The notes under the pieces are model-generated. The model saw nothing but the letters and a program-made list of their open reading frames with translations. It searched no databases and was not told where the DNA came from. Made by a program: the position numbers and the translations under genes. A stretch of 64,000 nucleotides of DNA from Pelomonas paludis (GTDB lineage: Bacteria > Pseudomonadota > Gammaproteobacteria > Burkholderiales > Burkholderiaceae_C), in contig NZ_JBDPZD010000005.1 of the NCBI RefSeq assembly GCF_039872745.1, positions 62,001 to 126,000 of the forward strand, read 5' to 3'. Each line of letters starts with the position of its first letter. Positions within the stretch are counted from its first letter, which is position 1. Of the stretch, positions 1-11,000 are shown one piece after another.

Positions 1-1
1 G

Positions 2-328
2 CCCCCACCGGTGGGCGATTTGCTGCGCCAGCACTACGACAAGCTCATCGGCCTATGCGCCTTCATCTGCCGGCGCTATTCGCCCTTCACCCAGGCCTGG
101 ATGGAGCGCACGCACGCCGTGCTGGACGACAAGCTGGAGCAGCTGCGCCAGCACCCGGCCCGCCACCCGCAAGACCGCCACGGCGCGCTCTTTGAGGACG
201 GCAGCCACAGCCCCTACCCACTGGCCTGGACCGAGCTGCTGGGCAATGTCTTCCATCCGCTCGTGCTGCAACTGGCTGACCGCGTGCTGCACGACGAGAT
301 CGCCCCGCAATTCACCAACTACCGCTAG
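2..328 (+). CDS. C-terminal part of a probable glycosyltransferase-like protein (5' end outside window)
   Basis: The reading frame is open to the left edge, so only the last ~108 residues are present. The tail is rich in Trp, Tyr and His, carries the string YPLAWTELLGNVFHPL, and ends in APQFTNYR. I read this as the C-terminus of a capsule/glycan-type glycosyltransferase, but this is recognition by flavour only and no catalytic motif is inside the window. It stops 7 bp before the next methyltransferase start, so the two are probably co-transcribed. The GTG at position 11 is only the first start-like codon in the frame and is unlikely to be the true start. Confidence is good that this is coding and low on its function. 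Confidence 0.5.
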   Translation, partial: PPPVGDLLRQHYDKLIGLCAFICRRYSPFTQAWMERTHAVLDDKLEQLRQHPARHPQDRHGALFEDGSHSPYPLAWTELLGNVFHPLVLQLADRVLHDEIAPQFTNYR

Positions 329-335
329 GACCGCC

Positions 336-1067
336 ATGCTGCTCACCTCCATGCCCCGGCTCGATCTCGTCAAGCTGCTGCCCAAGGGCGGCGAGGCGGC
401 CGAGATCGGGGTGGCCGAAGGCGTCTTTGCCCGGCACATCCTGCGCACCGTGGCGCCAGAGCGCTACCACCTGATCGACCCCTGGGAGCACCAGGCCCGC
501 GAGGACTACAAGACCGACGCCTACGGCAATGTCGGGGCCGACGAGCAGGAGAGCCGCTTCAAGGCGGTGTCTGCCGCCTTTGCGGCCGAGGTGCAGTCGG
601 GCCAAGTGGCCCTGCACCGCGCCTACAGCAGCGATGCCGCGCCCTTGATCGACGACGGCTCGCTGGACTGGGTCTACCTCGACGGCCTGCACAGCGAGGC
701 CGGCGTGGCCGCCGACCTGCGCGACTACGCGCCTAAGGTCAAGCAAGACGGTTTCCTGCTCGGGCACGACTACACCAACCACGGCCCGGCCCAGCAGTCA
801 GGCTTTGGCGTGGTGGAGGCCGTCAATGCCTTTTGCGCCCGCGAGGGCTGGCACTTCCTGGTGCTGACGATGGAGAACTTCCCGACCTATGTGCTGGTGC
901 GGGACCCGGCCGCGCCGGCCGCGCAGATCCTGCTCGCCAGCGTGCTCTACCACTCGGCGGGCGCCGTGGAGCTGAGCGGCTACCCGCGCGGCTTTGGCTA
1001 CCAGCACAAGGCCATCGTGGTGGGGGACAAGACCCTGTCCTACCCCACCTTCACGGCCCAAGTCTGA
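336..1067 (+). CDS. class I SAM-dependent methyltransferase (Methyltransf_24 type)
   Basis: This 243-residue protein has a Rossmann SAM-binding start (residues ~15-30, GGEAAEIGVAEGVFARHIL) and an acidic strand DWVYLDGLHSEAGVAADL. The latter is followed by KQDGFLLGHDYT, the typical pattern of the Methyltransf_24 family, which often acts on sugars or glycan-linked substrates. The ATG at 336 was chosen because the SAM fold begins shortly after it; an in-frame extension upstream to 192 would overlap the preceding gene and reads as low-complexity shadow. It lies between a glycosyltransferase-like tail and an FkbM methyltransferase, so a role in glycan modification is likely. The substrate is unknown. 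Confidence 0.8.
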   Translation: MLLTSMPRLDLVKLLPKGGEAAEIGVAEGVFARHILRTVAPERYHLIDPWEHQAREDYKTDAYGNVGADEQESRFKAVSAAFAAEVQSGQVALHRAYSSDAAPLIDDGSLDWVYLDGLHSEAGVAADLRDYAPKVKQDGFLLGHDYTNHGPAQQSGFGVVEAVNAFCAREGWHFLVLTMENFPTYVLVRDPAAPAAQILLASVLYHSAGAVELSGYPRGFGYQHKAIVVGDKTLSYPTFTAQV

Positions 1068-1074
1068 GGACACC

Positions 1075-1848
1075 ATGCGCCACCTCCCCGACGTCGAACT
1101 CGTCCAGACCCCCGAGGGCCTGCGCTACCTGCTGCTGCAGGGCCCGGACACGCACGGCGTGTCGCAGAGCCTGCGTGCCCGTGGCGTCTATGAGCCCAAT
1201 CTGCAAGTGCTGGCGGGTGCGCTGCTGCAGGCCAACCCGGTGGCTGAGGGCGTGGTGCTGGACATCGGCGCCAACCTCGGCAGCTTCATGGTGCCCATGG
1301 CCAAGCGCTTTGCCAGCCTGCAGTTCCATTGCTTCGAGGTGCAGCCGCCCATCTACTACCAGCTCTGCGCCAATGTGATGCTGAACCGGCTGGGCAATGT
1401 CACCGCCCACCCCTTTGGCCTGGGGCGTGCCGAGACCGAGATCGAGGTGACCCTGCCGGTCTACTCGGAGGAGATCAACATCGGCTCCTTCAGCCTCAGT
1501 GCCGACATGCGGCGCGAGGTGCGGGGGGGCGAGTTCAAGGGCGACCAAGTCAAGGTCAAGATCGTCAACCTGGACTCGCTCTTCATCGAGCGGGTGCGCC
1601 TGGTCAAGATCGACGTCGAGGGCCTGGAGCTGGAGGTGCTGCAAGGCGCTGCCGGCACGCTCTTGCGCAGTGGCTTCCCGCCCATCATCTACGAGGCCTG
1701 GGCCTTTGACTGGTACGCCGAGCAAAAGCGCGCGCTGGAGGCCTTCCTGATCGGCCTCGGTTACCGGCTGATGAACTTTGACGGCAGCGAGAACTTCATT
1801 GCCCAGCACCCGGGCTTTGGCAATGTGATCGGGCTGACCGCCGAGTAA
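1075..1848 (+). CDS. FkbM family methyltransferase
   Basis: This 257-residue protein shows the FkbM signature: a SAM-binding segment VVLDIGANLGSFMVPMA near residues 58-75 and the downstream VKIDVEGLELEVLQGAAGTL block near residues 178-198. FkbM enzymes are O-methyltransferases, frequently of sugars in surface polysaccharides or secondary metabolites. The start at 1075 lies 7 bp after the previous stop and is preceded by a GAGGA-like ribosome site overlapping that stop. A strong intrinsic terminator follows within 25 bp, so this is the last gene of its operon. It converges on the giant repeat gene. Substrate unknown. Confidence 0.85.
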   Translation: MRHLPDVELVQTPEGLRYLLLQGPDTHGVSQSLRARGVYEPNLQVLAGALLQANPVAEGVVLDIGANLGSFMVPMAKRFASLQFHCFEVQPPIYYQLCANVMLNRLGNVTAHPFGLGRAETEIEVTLPVYSEEINIGSFSLSADMRREVRGGEFKGDQVKVKIVNLDSLFIERVRLVKIDVEGLELEVLQGAAGTLLRSGFPPIIYEAWAFDWYAEQKRALEAFLIGLGYRLMNFDGSENFIAQHPGFGNVIGLTAE

Positions 1849-1871
1849 GCCCAAAAGGCTTCAAGCCTCCA

Positions 1872-1908
1872 ACGGCCGCCTGCTTGCGCAGGGCGGCCGT
1901 TTTGCTTT
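1872..1908 (+). terminator. intrinsic terminator after the FkbM gene
   Basis: A perfect 9-bp stem (1872-1880 pairing with 1892-1900) with an 11-nt loop is followed by a T-rich tail, TTTGCTTT. It ends the rightward glycan-methylation operon. Confidence 0.85.
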
Positions 1909-1930
1909 GCGTGGCGGCGTGCGCGGCCCC

Positions 1931-1966
1931 AAGAAGAAAAGCCCACTGGCGTGAGCCAGCGGGCTT
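1931..1966 (-). terminator. intrinsic terminator of the giant repeat gene
   Basis: The arms 1938-1950 and 1954-1966 pair over 13 positions with one mismatch around a GTGA loop. Read on the minus strand, the hairpin is followed by TTTTCTTCTT-type sequence. It lies 54 bp after the stop of the 15-kb minus-strand gene, back to back with the plus-strand terminator of the convergent operon. Confidence 0.75.
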
Positions 1967-2019
1967 TCCGGGGAGCCGGCTCCGCCGAGCCGGGAAAACT
2001 TGCCTTGCGGTCCGGGGCT

Positions 2020-5000
2020 TTAGATCCCGCCGCCCAGGGCGTTGCGGCGTTGCTCTTCTTCTTCCTGCAGCTTGCGATCCAGGGCTGCCAGATGCACGTC
2101 GGGCATGTGGTGGACTGGCGGCGCCTTGCTGAGGTCAAGGTGCTCGTGGCCTGGCATCTGCGTGTGGGCGTCGGCCAGCAGGTCGCCAAGCTTCGGCGGC
2201 GGGGCCTCGTGCTCGGACTTCTGCGGCTGCACGTCCTTGGCAAACCAGACGTCGGCCATCTGATGCTGCTTGCCGTCGGTCGTCGTGAAGCTCGACACCA
2301 GGCCCACCAGGTTGCCGTTGTCGATAGCCCCGGACTTGGCCGCATGCAGGTCGAGCGAGGCGACGCCCGCTTCGTCGAGCGACTTCAGCTCGCCGGCGTC
2401 GGTCTTGCCGTCGTGGTTGGCGTCCACCCAGACCTTGAGCTCCTTCCAGTTCGTGTCGTTGGCGTCCAGCTTGCCGTCGAGGTTGGTGTCCTCGCCCAGC
2501 ATGGCCTGGTAGCCGTCGGCCGCATGCTTGCCGTTGGCCAAGATGGTGCCCATGCCGAACAGCTCGCTGCCGTTGTTGATGATGCCGTCGTGGTTGCGGT
2601 CCATGACGAGCAGGCCGTCATTGCCGCCCACCCAGCCGACCTTGTGGGTCTGGCCGGCGCCGATCAGGTCGAAGTTCACGCCCTGGCTGGCGGCCACGGT
2701 GTTCACGCCACCGCCGTCGAGGTCCAGCATGATCGGCGTGGCCGCGAAGAAGGCGTTCAGCTGGGCTGAACTCATCTCCGAGATCGCCGCCGTGTGCAGC
2801 GCGTTGAGCTGATCCATGGTCATGGCCGCGATGTCCTGGGTGGACAGGCTGTGCACCTGCACCGAGGTGATGGCGTGGATCTGGTCCGTCGTCATCGAGG
2901 CAGCCTGGGCCGTGGTCATCGCGCCGATCTGGGTCTCCTTCAAGGCGCCGATCTGTGCGGTGGTCAGGGCGTTCCACTGCTCGGTACCCAGCGAGGTGAT
3001 GGCCGCCGTGGTCAGGGCGCGCAGGTCGTCCGTCTCCAGGCTGCGGGCCTGGTCGGACGTGAAGGCCGAGACCTGGGCGGTGGACATCACGCCGAACTGG
3101 CTGCTGGTGAAGGCATTGAGCTGGCCGGTCGAGAGGTCCTGCAGCTGCGTCGCCGTCAGCACCGAGACCTTGGCCGCGAGGCCGGCGATCTGCGTGCTGC
3201 TCAGGGCTTCGAGCTGTGCGTCGGTCAGGGACTGCAGCGAGCTGTTGGTCATCGCACGCAGGTCGTCGGACTCGATCGCACGGATCTGATCGGTGTTCAG
3301 CGCGATGACTTCAGCCGAGGTCAGCGCCGCCACCTGGGCCGAGCTGAGCGCCACCATGTCGGCGGTCTCCAAGCCCTTCAACTGGTCGGTCGAGAAGGCC
3401 TGGATCTGGCTGGTCGTCAGCGAGGCCACCTCGGCGGTTGTCAGGGCCTTGACCTGGTCGGAGTTGAAGCCTGCCATCGCCACCGTGGTGATGGCCCGCA
3501 GGTCGGCCGTTTCCAGCGCGCTCATCTGGGCCGTGGTCAGCGCACCCACCTGGTCGGAGGCCAGGGTGGCGAACTGGGCGGTGCCAAGCGCGTTGAGGTT
3601 GGCCGTGCTCAGGTTGTTGAGCTGCTCGGTCGTCAGCACCTGGACCTGGGCGGTCGTGAAGCGCGACAGCTCGTCGGTCGTCAGGGCATTCAGGTTGGCC
3701 GTGGTCAGGCTCTTGACCTGGTCGGTCGTGAGCGCGGCCACCTGGCTGCTGGACAGCGACTGCAGCTGGTTGGAGGTCAGCGCGTTGAGCTGGTCCGTAC
3801 CCAGGGCACGCAGGGCAGCCGTGGTGATGGCCTTGATGTCGCCCGTTTCGAGAGCACGGAGTTGATCCGTGTTCAGCGAGCTGAGCTGGTCAGACTTGAG
3901 GGCCGCGACCTGGCTGCTCGTCAGGGCCACCACGCCGGCCGTGGAGAGGCCGTCGAGCTGGTCAGACGAGATCGCCTGGACTTGGGCGGTGGTCAGTGCG
4001 CCGACTTCGTCCGTGCTCAGGGCCTTGACGTGGTCGGAGTTCAGACCCGCCAGGGCACTGGAGCTGAGAGCGCGCAGATCGGCCGTTTCCAGCTTGCTCA
4101 CCTGCGCCGTGGTCAGGGCGCCGGCCTGGTCAGAGGTCAGTGCCGCAAACTGGGCGGTGCCGAGCGCGTTGAGGTTGGCCGTGGTCAGGTTGTTGATCTG
4201 CTCCGTCGTCAGCACCTGGACCTGGGCGGTCGAGAACTTGCTCAGTTCGTCGGTCGTCAGGGCGTTCAGGTTGGCCGTGGTCAGGCTCTTGACCTGGTCG
4301 GTCGTCAGCGCGGTGACCTGGGCACTCGTCAGCGATTGCAGCTGGTTGGAGGTCAGCGCGTTCAGCTGGTCGGTACCCAAGGCGCGCAGTGCGGCCGTGG
4401 ACATGGCCTTGATGTCGCCGGTCTCGATGGCACGGAGTTGGTCCGTGTTCAGCGAGGTGACCTGCTCAGACTTCATCGCGGCAACCTGGCTGCTCGTCAG
4501 CGCCACCACGCCGGCCGTGGAGAGGCCGTCGAGCTGGTCAGACGAGATCGCCTGGACTTGCGCCGTCGTCAGGGCGCCCACCTCGTCGGTGGACAGGGCC
4601 TTGACGTGGTCGGAGTTGAGACCGGCCAGGGCACCGGTGGTCAGCGAGCGCAGGTCGGCCGTTTCCAGCTTGCTGAACTGAGCGGTCGTCAACGCGCCCA
4701 CCTGGTCGGAGGCCAGCGCGGCGAACTGCGCGGTCCCGAGGGCATTGAGGTTGCCCGTGGTCAGGTTGTTGATCTGCTCGGTCGTCAGCGCCTGGACCTG
4801 GGCGGTCGTCAGCTTGCTGATCTGGTCGGTCGTCAGCGCGTTCAGGTTGGACGTGCTCAGTGCCGCCATCTGCGGGGCGCTGGACAGCGCGGCAATCTGG
4901 CCACTGGTCAGCGACTGCAGCTGGTTGGACGTCAGGCTGTTGAGCTGGTCGGTGCCCAGGGCACGCAGCGCGGCGGTCGAGAGCGACTTGATGTCGCCGG

Positions 5001-8000
5001 TCTCGATGGCGCGCAGCTGGTCGCTGTTGAGCGAGGTCAACTGGTCGGACTTCAGTGCCGCCACCTGGCTGCTCGTCAGCGCCACCACGCCGGCCGTCGT
5101 CAGGCCGTCGAGCTGGTCGGACGACAAGGCTTGGACCTGGGCGGTGGTCAGCGCACCAACCTCGTCCGTGGACAGGGCCTTGACGTGATCCGAGTTCAGG
5201 CCCGCCAGGGCGCCGGTGGTCAGCGAGCGCAGGTCGGCCGTTTCCAGCTTGTTCAACTGGGCGGTCGTCAGCGCTGCTGCCTGGTCGGAGGTGAGCGAGG
5301 CGAACTGGGCGGTCCCGAGCGCGTTCAGGTTGGCCGTGGTCAGGTTGTTGATCTGCTCGGTGGTCAGCACCTTGACCTGGGCCGAGCTGAACTTGCTCAG
5401 TTCATCTGTCGTCAGCGCGTTCAGGTTGGCCGTGGTCAGCGCAGCCACCTGGTCGGTGGTCAGGGCCGTGATCTGGCCGCTGGTCAGCGATTGCAGCTGG
5501 TTGGACGTGAGGCTGTTGAGCTGGTCAGTGCCCAGGGCGCGCAGTGCGGTGGTCGAGAGGGCCTTGATGTCGCCGGTCTCGATGGCACGCAGCTGGTCGC
5601 TGTTGAGCGAGGTGACCTGCTCGGACTTCATCACCGCCACCTGGCTGCTCGTCAGGGCCACCACGCCGGCCGTGGAGAGGCCGTCGAGCTGGTCAGAGCT
5701 GATGGCCGCCACCTGGGCCGTGGTCAGGGCACCCACCTCGTCGGTGGACAGGGCCTTGACGTGGTCGGAGTTGAGGCCGGCCAGGGCACCGGTGGTGATG
5801 GCACGCAGGTCAGCCGTTTCCAGCTTGTTCAGCTGGGCGGTCGTCAGGGCTGCCGCCTGGTCAGAGTTCAGTGCGGCGAACTGCGCGGTACCCAGGGCGT
5901 TCAGGTTGCCGGTGGTCAGGTTGTGCACCTGGTCGGTCGTCAGGGCCTGGACTTGGGCGGTCGTCAGCTTGCTGATCTGGTCGGTGGTCAGCACGTTCAG
6001 GTTGGCCGTCGTCAGCGCACTGACTTGCGGCGCACTGGTCAGTGCGGAGATCTGGCCACTGGTCAGCGATTGCAGCTGGTTGGACGTCAGCGCATTGACC
6101 TGGTCGGTGTCGAGTGCACGCAGGGCCACCGTCGTCAGCGACTTGATGTCGCCGGTCTCGATGGCACGGAGTTGGTCCGTGTTCAGCGAGGTGACCTGGT
6201 CGGACTTGAGCGCGGCGACTTGGGCTGAGGTCAGGGCGACGACGCCGGCCGTGGTCAGACCATCAAGTTGGTCAGACGAGATCGCCTGGACTTGCGCCGT
6301 CGTCAGGGCGCCCACCTCGTCGGTGGACAGGGCCTTGATGTGGTCGGAGTTCAGGCCAGCCAGGGCACCGGTGGTCAGCGAGCGCAGGTCGGCCGTTTCC
6401 AGCTTGTTCAGCTGGGCGGTCGTCAGCGCCGCCACCTGGTCAGAGGTGAGCGAGGCGAACTGGGCGGTTCCGAGCGCGTTCAGGTTGGCCGTCGTCAGGT
6501 TGTGGATCTGATCGGTCGTCAGCACCTTGACCTGGGCCGAGCTGAACTTGCTCAGCTCATCCGTGGTCAGCGCGTTCAGGTTGGCCGTGGTCAGGCCTTG
6601 CACCTGGTCGGTGGTCAGGGCCGTGATCTGGCCGCTGGTCAGCGATTGCAGCTGGTTGGACGTGAGGCTGTTGAGCTGGTCGGTGCCCAGGGCGCGCAGC
6701 GCGGTCGTCGAGAGCGACTTGATGTCGCCGGTCTCGATGGCACGCAGCTGGTCGCTGGTCAGCGAGGTGACCTGGTCAGACTTCAGGGCTGCAACTTGCG
6801 CCGAGGTCAGGGCCACCACACCAGCCGTTGTCAGGCCGTCGAGCTGGTCGGAGTTGATGGCCTGGACTTGCGCCGTGGTCAGGGCACCGACCTCGTCGGT
6901 CGTGAGCGCCTTGACGTGGTCGGAGTTGAGGCCGGCCAGCGCGGTGGTGGTGATGGACCGCAGGTCAGCGGTTTCGAGCTTGCCGAGCTGGGCGGTCGTC
7001 AGAGCGCCCACCTGGTCGGAGTTCAGCGCCGCGAACTGGGCCGTGCCCAAGGCGTTCAGGTTGCCGGTGGTCAGGTTGTGCACCTGGTCGGTCGTCAGGG
7101 CCTGGACTTGGGCGGTCGTCAGCTTGCTGATCTGGTCGGTGGTCAGCACGTTCAGGTTGCTGGTCGTCAGTGCGCTCACTTGCGGCGCGCTGGTCAGCGA
7201 CGCGATCTGGCTGCTGGACAGCGACTGCAGCTGGTTGGACGTCAGCGCATTGACCTGGTCGGTGTCGAGTGCACGCAGGGCCACCGTCGTGAGCGACTTG
7301 ATGTCGCCGGTCTCGATGGCACGGAGTTGGTCCGTGTTCAGCGAGGTGACCTGGTCGGACTTGAGCGCGGCGACTTGAGCCGAGGTCAGGGCGACGACAC
7401 CGGCCGTGGTCAGACCATCAAGCTGGTCAGACGAGATCGCCTGGACTTGCGCCGTCGTCAGTGCGCCCACCTCGTCGGTGGACAGGGCCTTGATGTGGTC
7501 GGAGTTCAGGCCGGCCAGGGCGCCGGTGGTCAGCGAGCGCAGGTCGGCCGTTTCCAGCTTGCTCAGCTGGGCGGTCGTCAGCGCCGCCACCTGGTCGGAG
7601 GTGAGCGAGGCGAACTGGGCCGTGCCGAGCGCGTTCAGGTTGGCCGTGGTCAGGTTGTGGATCTGATCGGTCGTCAGCGCCTTGACCTGGGTCGAGGTGA
7701 ACTTGCTCAGCTCGTCCGTCGTCAGGGCATTGAGGTTGGCCGTCGTCAGACCTTGGATCTGGTCCGTCGTCAGCGAGGTCACCTGGCCGCTGGACAGGGA
7801 CTGCAGCTGGTTGGACGTGAGGCTGTTCAGCTGGTCAGTGCTCAGCGCACGCAGGGCGGTCGTGGAGATGGACTTGATGTCACCCGTCTCGATGGCACGC
7901 AGTTGGTCACTGGTCAGCGAGGTGAGCTGGTCGGACTTGAGCACGCCGACTTGGGCCGTGCCCAGGGCCACGACGCCGGCCGTCGTCAGGCCGTCGAGCT

Positions 8001-11000
8001 GGTCGGAGCTGATGGCGGCCACTTGGGCGGTGGTCAGCGCACCGACTTCATCGGTGGACAGGGCCTTGATGTGGTCGGAGTTCAGGCCAGCCAGGGCGCC
8101 GGTGGTCAGCGAGCGCAGGTCGGCCGTCTCCAGCTTGCTCAGCTGGGCGGTCGTCAGCGCCGCCACCTGGTCGGAGGTGAGCGAGGCGAACTGGGCCGTG
8201 CCGAGCGCGTTCAGGTTGGCCGTGGTCAGGTTGTGGATCTGATCGGTCGTCAGCGCCTTGACCTGGGTCGAGGTGAACTTGCTCAGCTCGTCCGTCGTCA
8301 GGGCATTGAGGTTGGCCGTGGTCAGACCTTGGATCTGATCCGTGGTCAGCGAGGTCACCTGGCCGCTGGACAGGGACTGCAGCTGGTTGGATGTGAGGCT
8401 GTTCAGCTGATCGGTGCTCAGGGCACGCAGCGCGGTCGTGGAGATGGACTTGATATCGCCCGTCTCGATGGCACGCAACTGGTCGCTGGTCAGCGAGGTG
8501 AGCTGGTCGGACTTGAGCACACCAACCTGCGCTGTGCCCAGGGCCACGACGCCGGCCGTGGTCAGGCCGTCGAGTTGGTCGGAGCTGATGGCGGCCACTT
8601 GGGCGGTGGTCAGCGCGCCGACCTCATCGGTGCTGAGGGCCTTGACGTGGTCGGAGTTGAGGCCGGCCAAGGCACCTGTGGTGATGGCGCGCAGGTCGGC
8701 CGTCTCCAGCTTGCTGGCTTGGGCCGTGGTCAGGGCGCCGATCTGGTCGGAGTTCAGCGCCGCGAACTGGGCGGTACCCAGGGCGTTCAGGTTGCCCGTG
8801 GTCAGGTTGTTGATCTGCTCGGTCGTCAGGGCCTTGACCTGGGCGGTCGTGAACTTGCTGAGCTGGTCGGTGGTCAGCACGTTCAGGTTGCCGGTAGACA
8901 GAGCGCTGACTTGCGGCGCGCTGGTCAGCGACGAGATCTGGGCACTGGTCAGCGACTGCAGCTGGTTGGAGGTGAGGGCGTTGACCTGGTCGGTGTCGAG
9001 TGCACGCAGGGCCACCGTCGTCAGCGACTTGATGTCACCGGTCTCGATGGCACGGAGTTGGTCCGTGTTCAGCGAGGTGACCTGGTCAGACTTCATCGCC
9101 GCGACCTGGGCCGAGGTCAGGGCCACCACGCCAGCGGTGGTCAAACCATCGAGCTGGTCGGAGCTGATCGCCTGGACCTGGGTCGTCGTCAGGGCACCGA
9201 CTTCATCGGTCGTCAGGGCCTTGATGTGGTCGGAGTTGAGGCCAGCCAAGGCGCCGGTGGTGATGGCGCGCAGGTCGGCCGTCTCCAGCTTGCTCAGCTG
9301 GGCGGTGGTGAGTGCCGCGACCTGGTCGGACGTGAGCGCCGCGAATTGGGCCGTGCCCAGGGCATTCAGGTTCGCGGTGGTGAGGTTGTTGATCTGCTCG
9401 GTCGTCAGGGCCTTGACTTGGGTCGAGGTGAACTTGCTCAGCTCGTCCGTCGTCAGGGCATTGAGGTTGGCCGTCGTCAGACCTTGGATCTGATCCGTCG
9501 TCAGCGAGGTGACTTGGCCACTGCTCAGCGATTGCAGTTGGTTGGAGGTCAGGCTGTTCAGCTGATCGGTGCTCAGGGCACGCAGGGCGGTCGTGGAGAT
9601 GGACTTGATGTCGCCCGTCTCGATGGCACGCAACTGGTCGCTGGTCAGCGAGGTGAGCTGATCGGACTTGAGCACACCGACCTGGGCCGTGCCCAGGGCC
9701 ACGACGCCGGCCGTCGTCAGGCCGTCGAGCTGGTCAGAGCTGATGGCGGCCACTTGGGCGGTGGTCAGCGCGCCGACCTCATCGGTGCTGAGGGCCTTGA
9801 CGTGGTCGGAGTTGAGGCCGGCCAAGGCACCTGTGGTGATGGCGCGCAGGTCGGCCGTCTCCAGCTTGCTGGCTTGGGCCGTGGTCAACGCTGCGATCTG
9901 GTCAGAGTTCAGTGCCGCGAATTGGGCGGTACCGAGCGCGTTCAGGTTGCCCGTGGTCAGGTTGTTGATCTGCTCGGTGGTCAGTGCCTTGACCTGGGCA
10001 GTCGTGAACTTGCTGAGCTGGTCGGTGGTCAGCACGTTCAGGTTGCCCGTGGTCAGGGCGCTCACCTGCGGCGCACTGGTCAGCGACGAGATCTGGCTGC
10101 TGGTCAGCGACTGCAGCTGGTTGGACGTCAGCGCGTTGACCTGGTCGGTATCCAAGGCACGCAGCGCCACTGTCGTCATCGACTTGATGTCGCCGGTCTC
10201 GATGGCACGGAGTTGGTCCGTGTTCAGCGAAGTGACCTGGTCGGACTTCAGTGCAGCCACCTGGGCGGTGGTCAGGGCCACGACACCGGCCGTGGTCAGG
10301 CCGTCGAGCTGGTCGGAGTTGATGGCCTGGACCTGCGAGGTCGTCAGGGCACCGACTTCATCGGTCGTCAGGGCCTTGATGTGGTCGGAGTTCAGGCCAG
10401 CCAGGGCGCCCGTCGTGATGGCGCGCAGGTCGGCCGTCTCCAGCTTGCTCAGCTGGGCGGTGGTCAGCGCCGCGATCTGGTCGGACGTCATGGCCGCGAA
10501 CTGGGCGGTGCCGAGCGCGTTGAGGTTGGCCGTCGTCAGGTTGTGGATCTGGTCGGTCGTCAGCGCCTTGACTTGGGCTGAGGTGAACTTGCTCAGCTCA
10601 TCGGTGGTCAGCGCATTCAGGTTGGCCGTCGTCAGGCCCTGGATCTGATCCGTGGTCAGCGAGGTCACCTGGCCGCTGGACAGCGACTGCAACTGGTTGG
10701 AGGTCAGGCTGTTGAGCTGGTCGGTGCCCAGGGCACGCAGCGCGGTCGTCGAGATGGCCTTGATATCGCCGGTCTCGATGGCGCGCAGCTGGTCGCTGGT
10801 CAGCGAGGTGAGCTGGTCAGACTTGAGCACGCCGACCTGGGCGGTGGTCAGGGCCACCACGCCGGCGGTCGTCAGGCCGTCGAGCTGGTCGGAGTTGATG
10901 GCGGCCACCTGGGCGGTGGTCAGCGAGCCGACCTCATCGGTCGAGAGCGCCTTCACATGGTCGGAATTCAGGCCGGCCAGGGCGCCGGTGGTGATCGACC

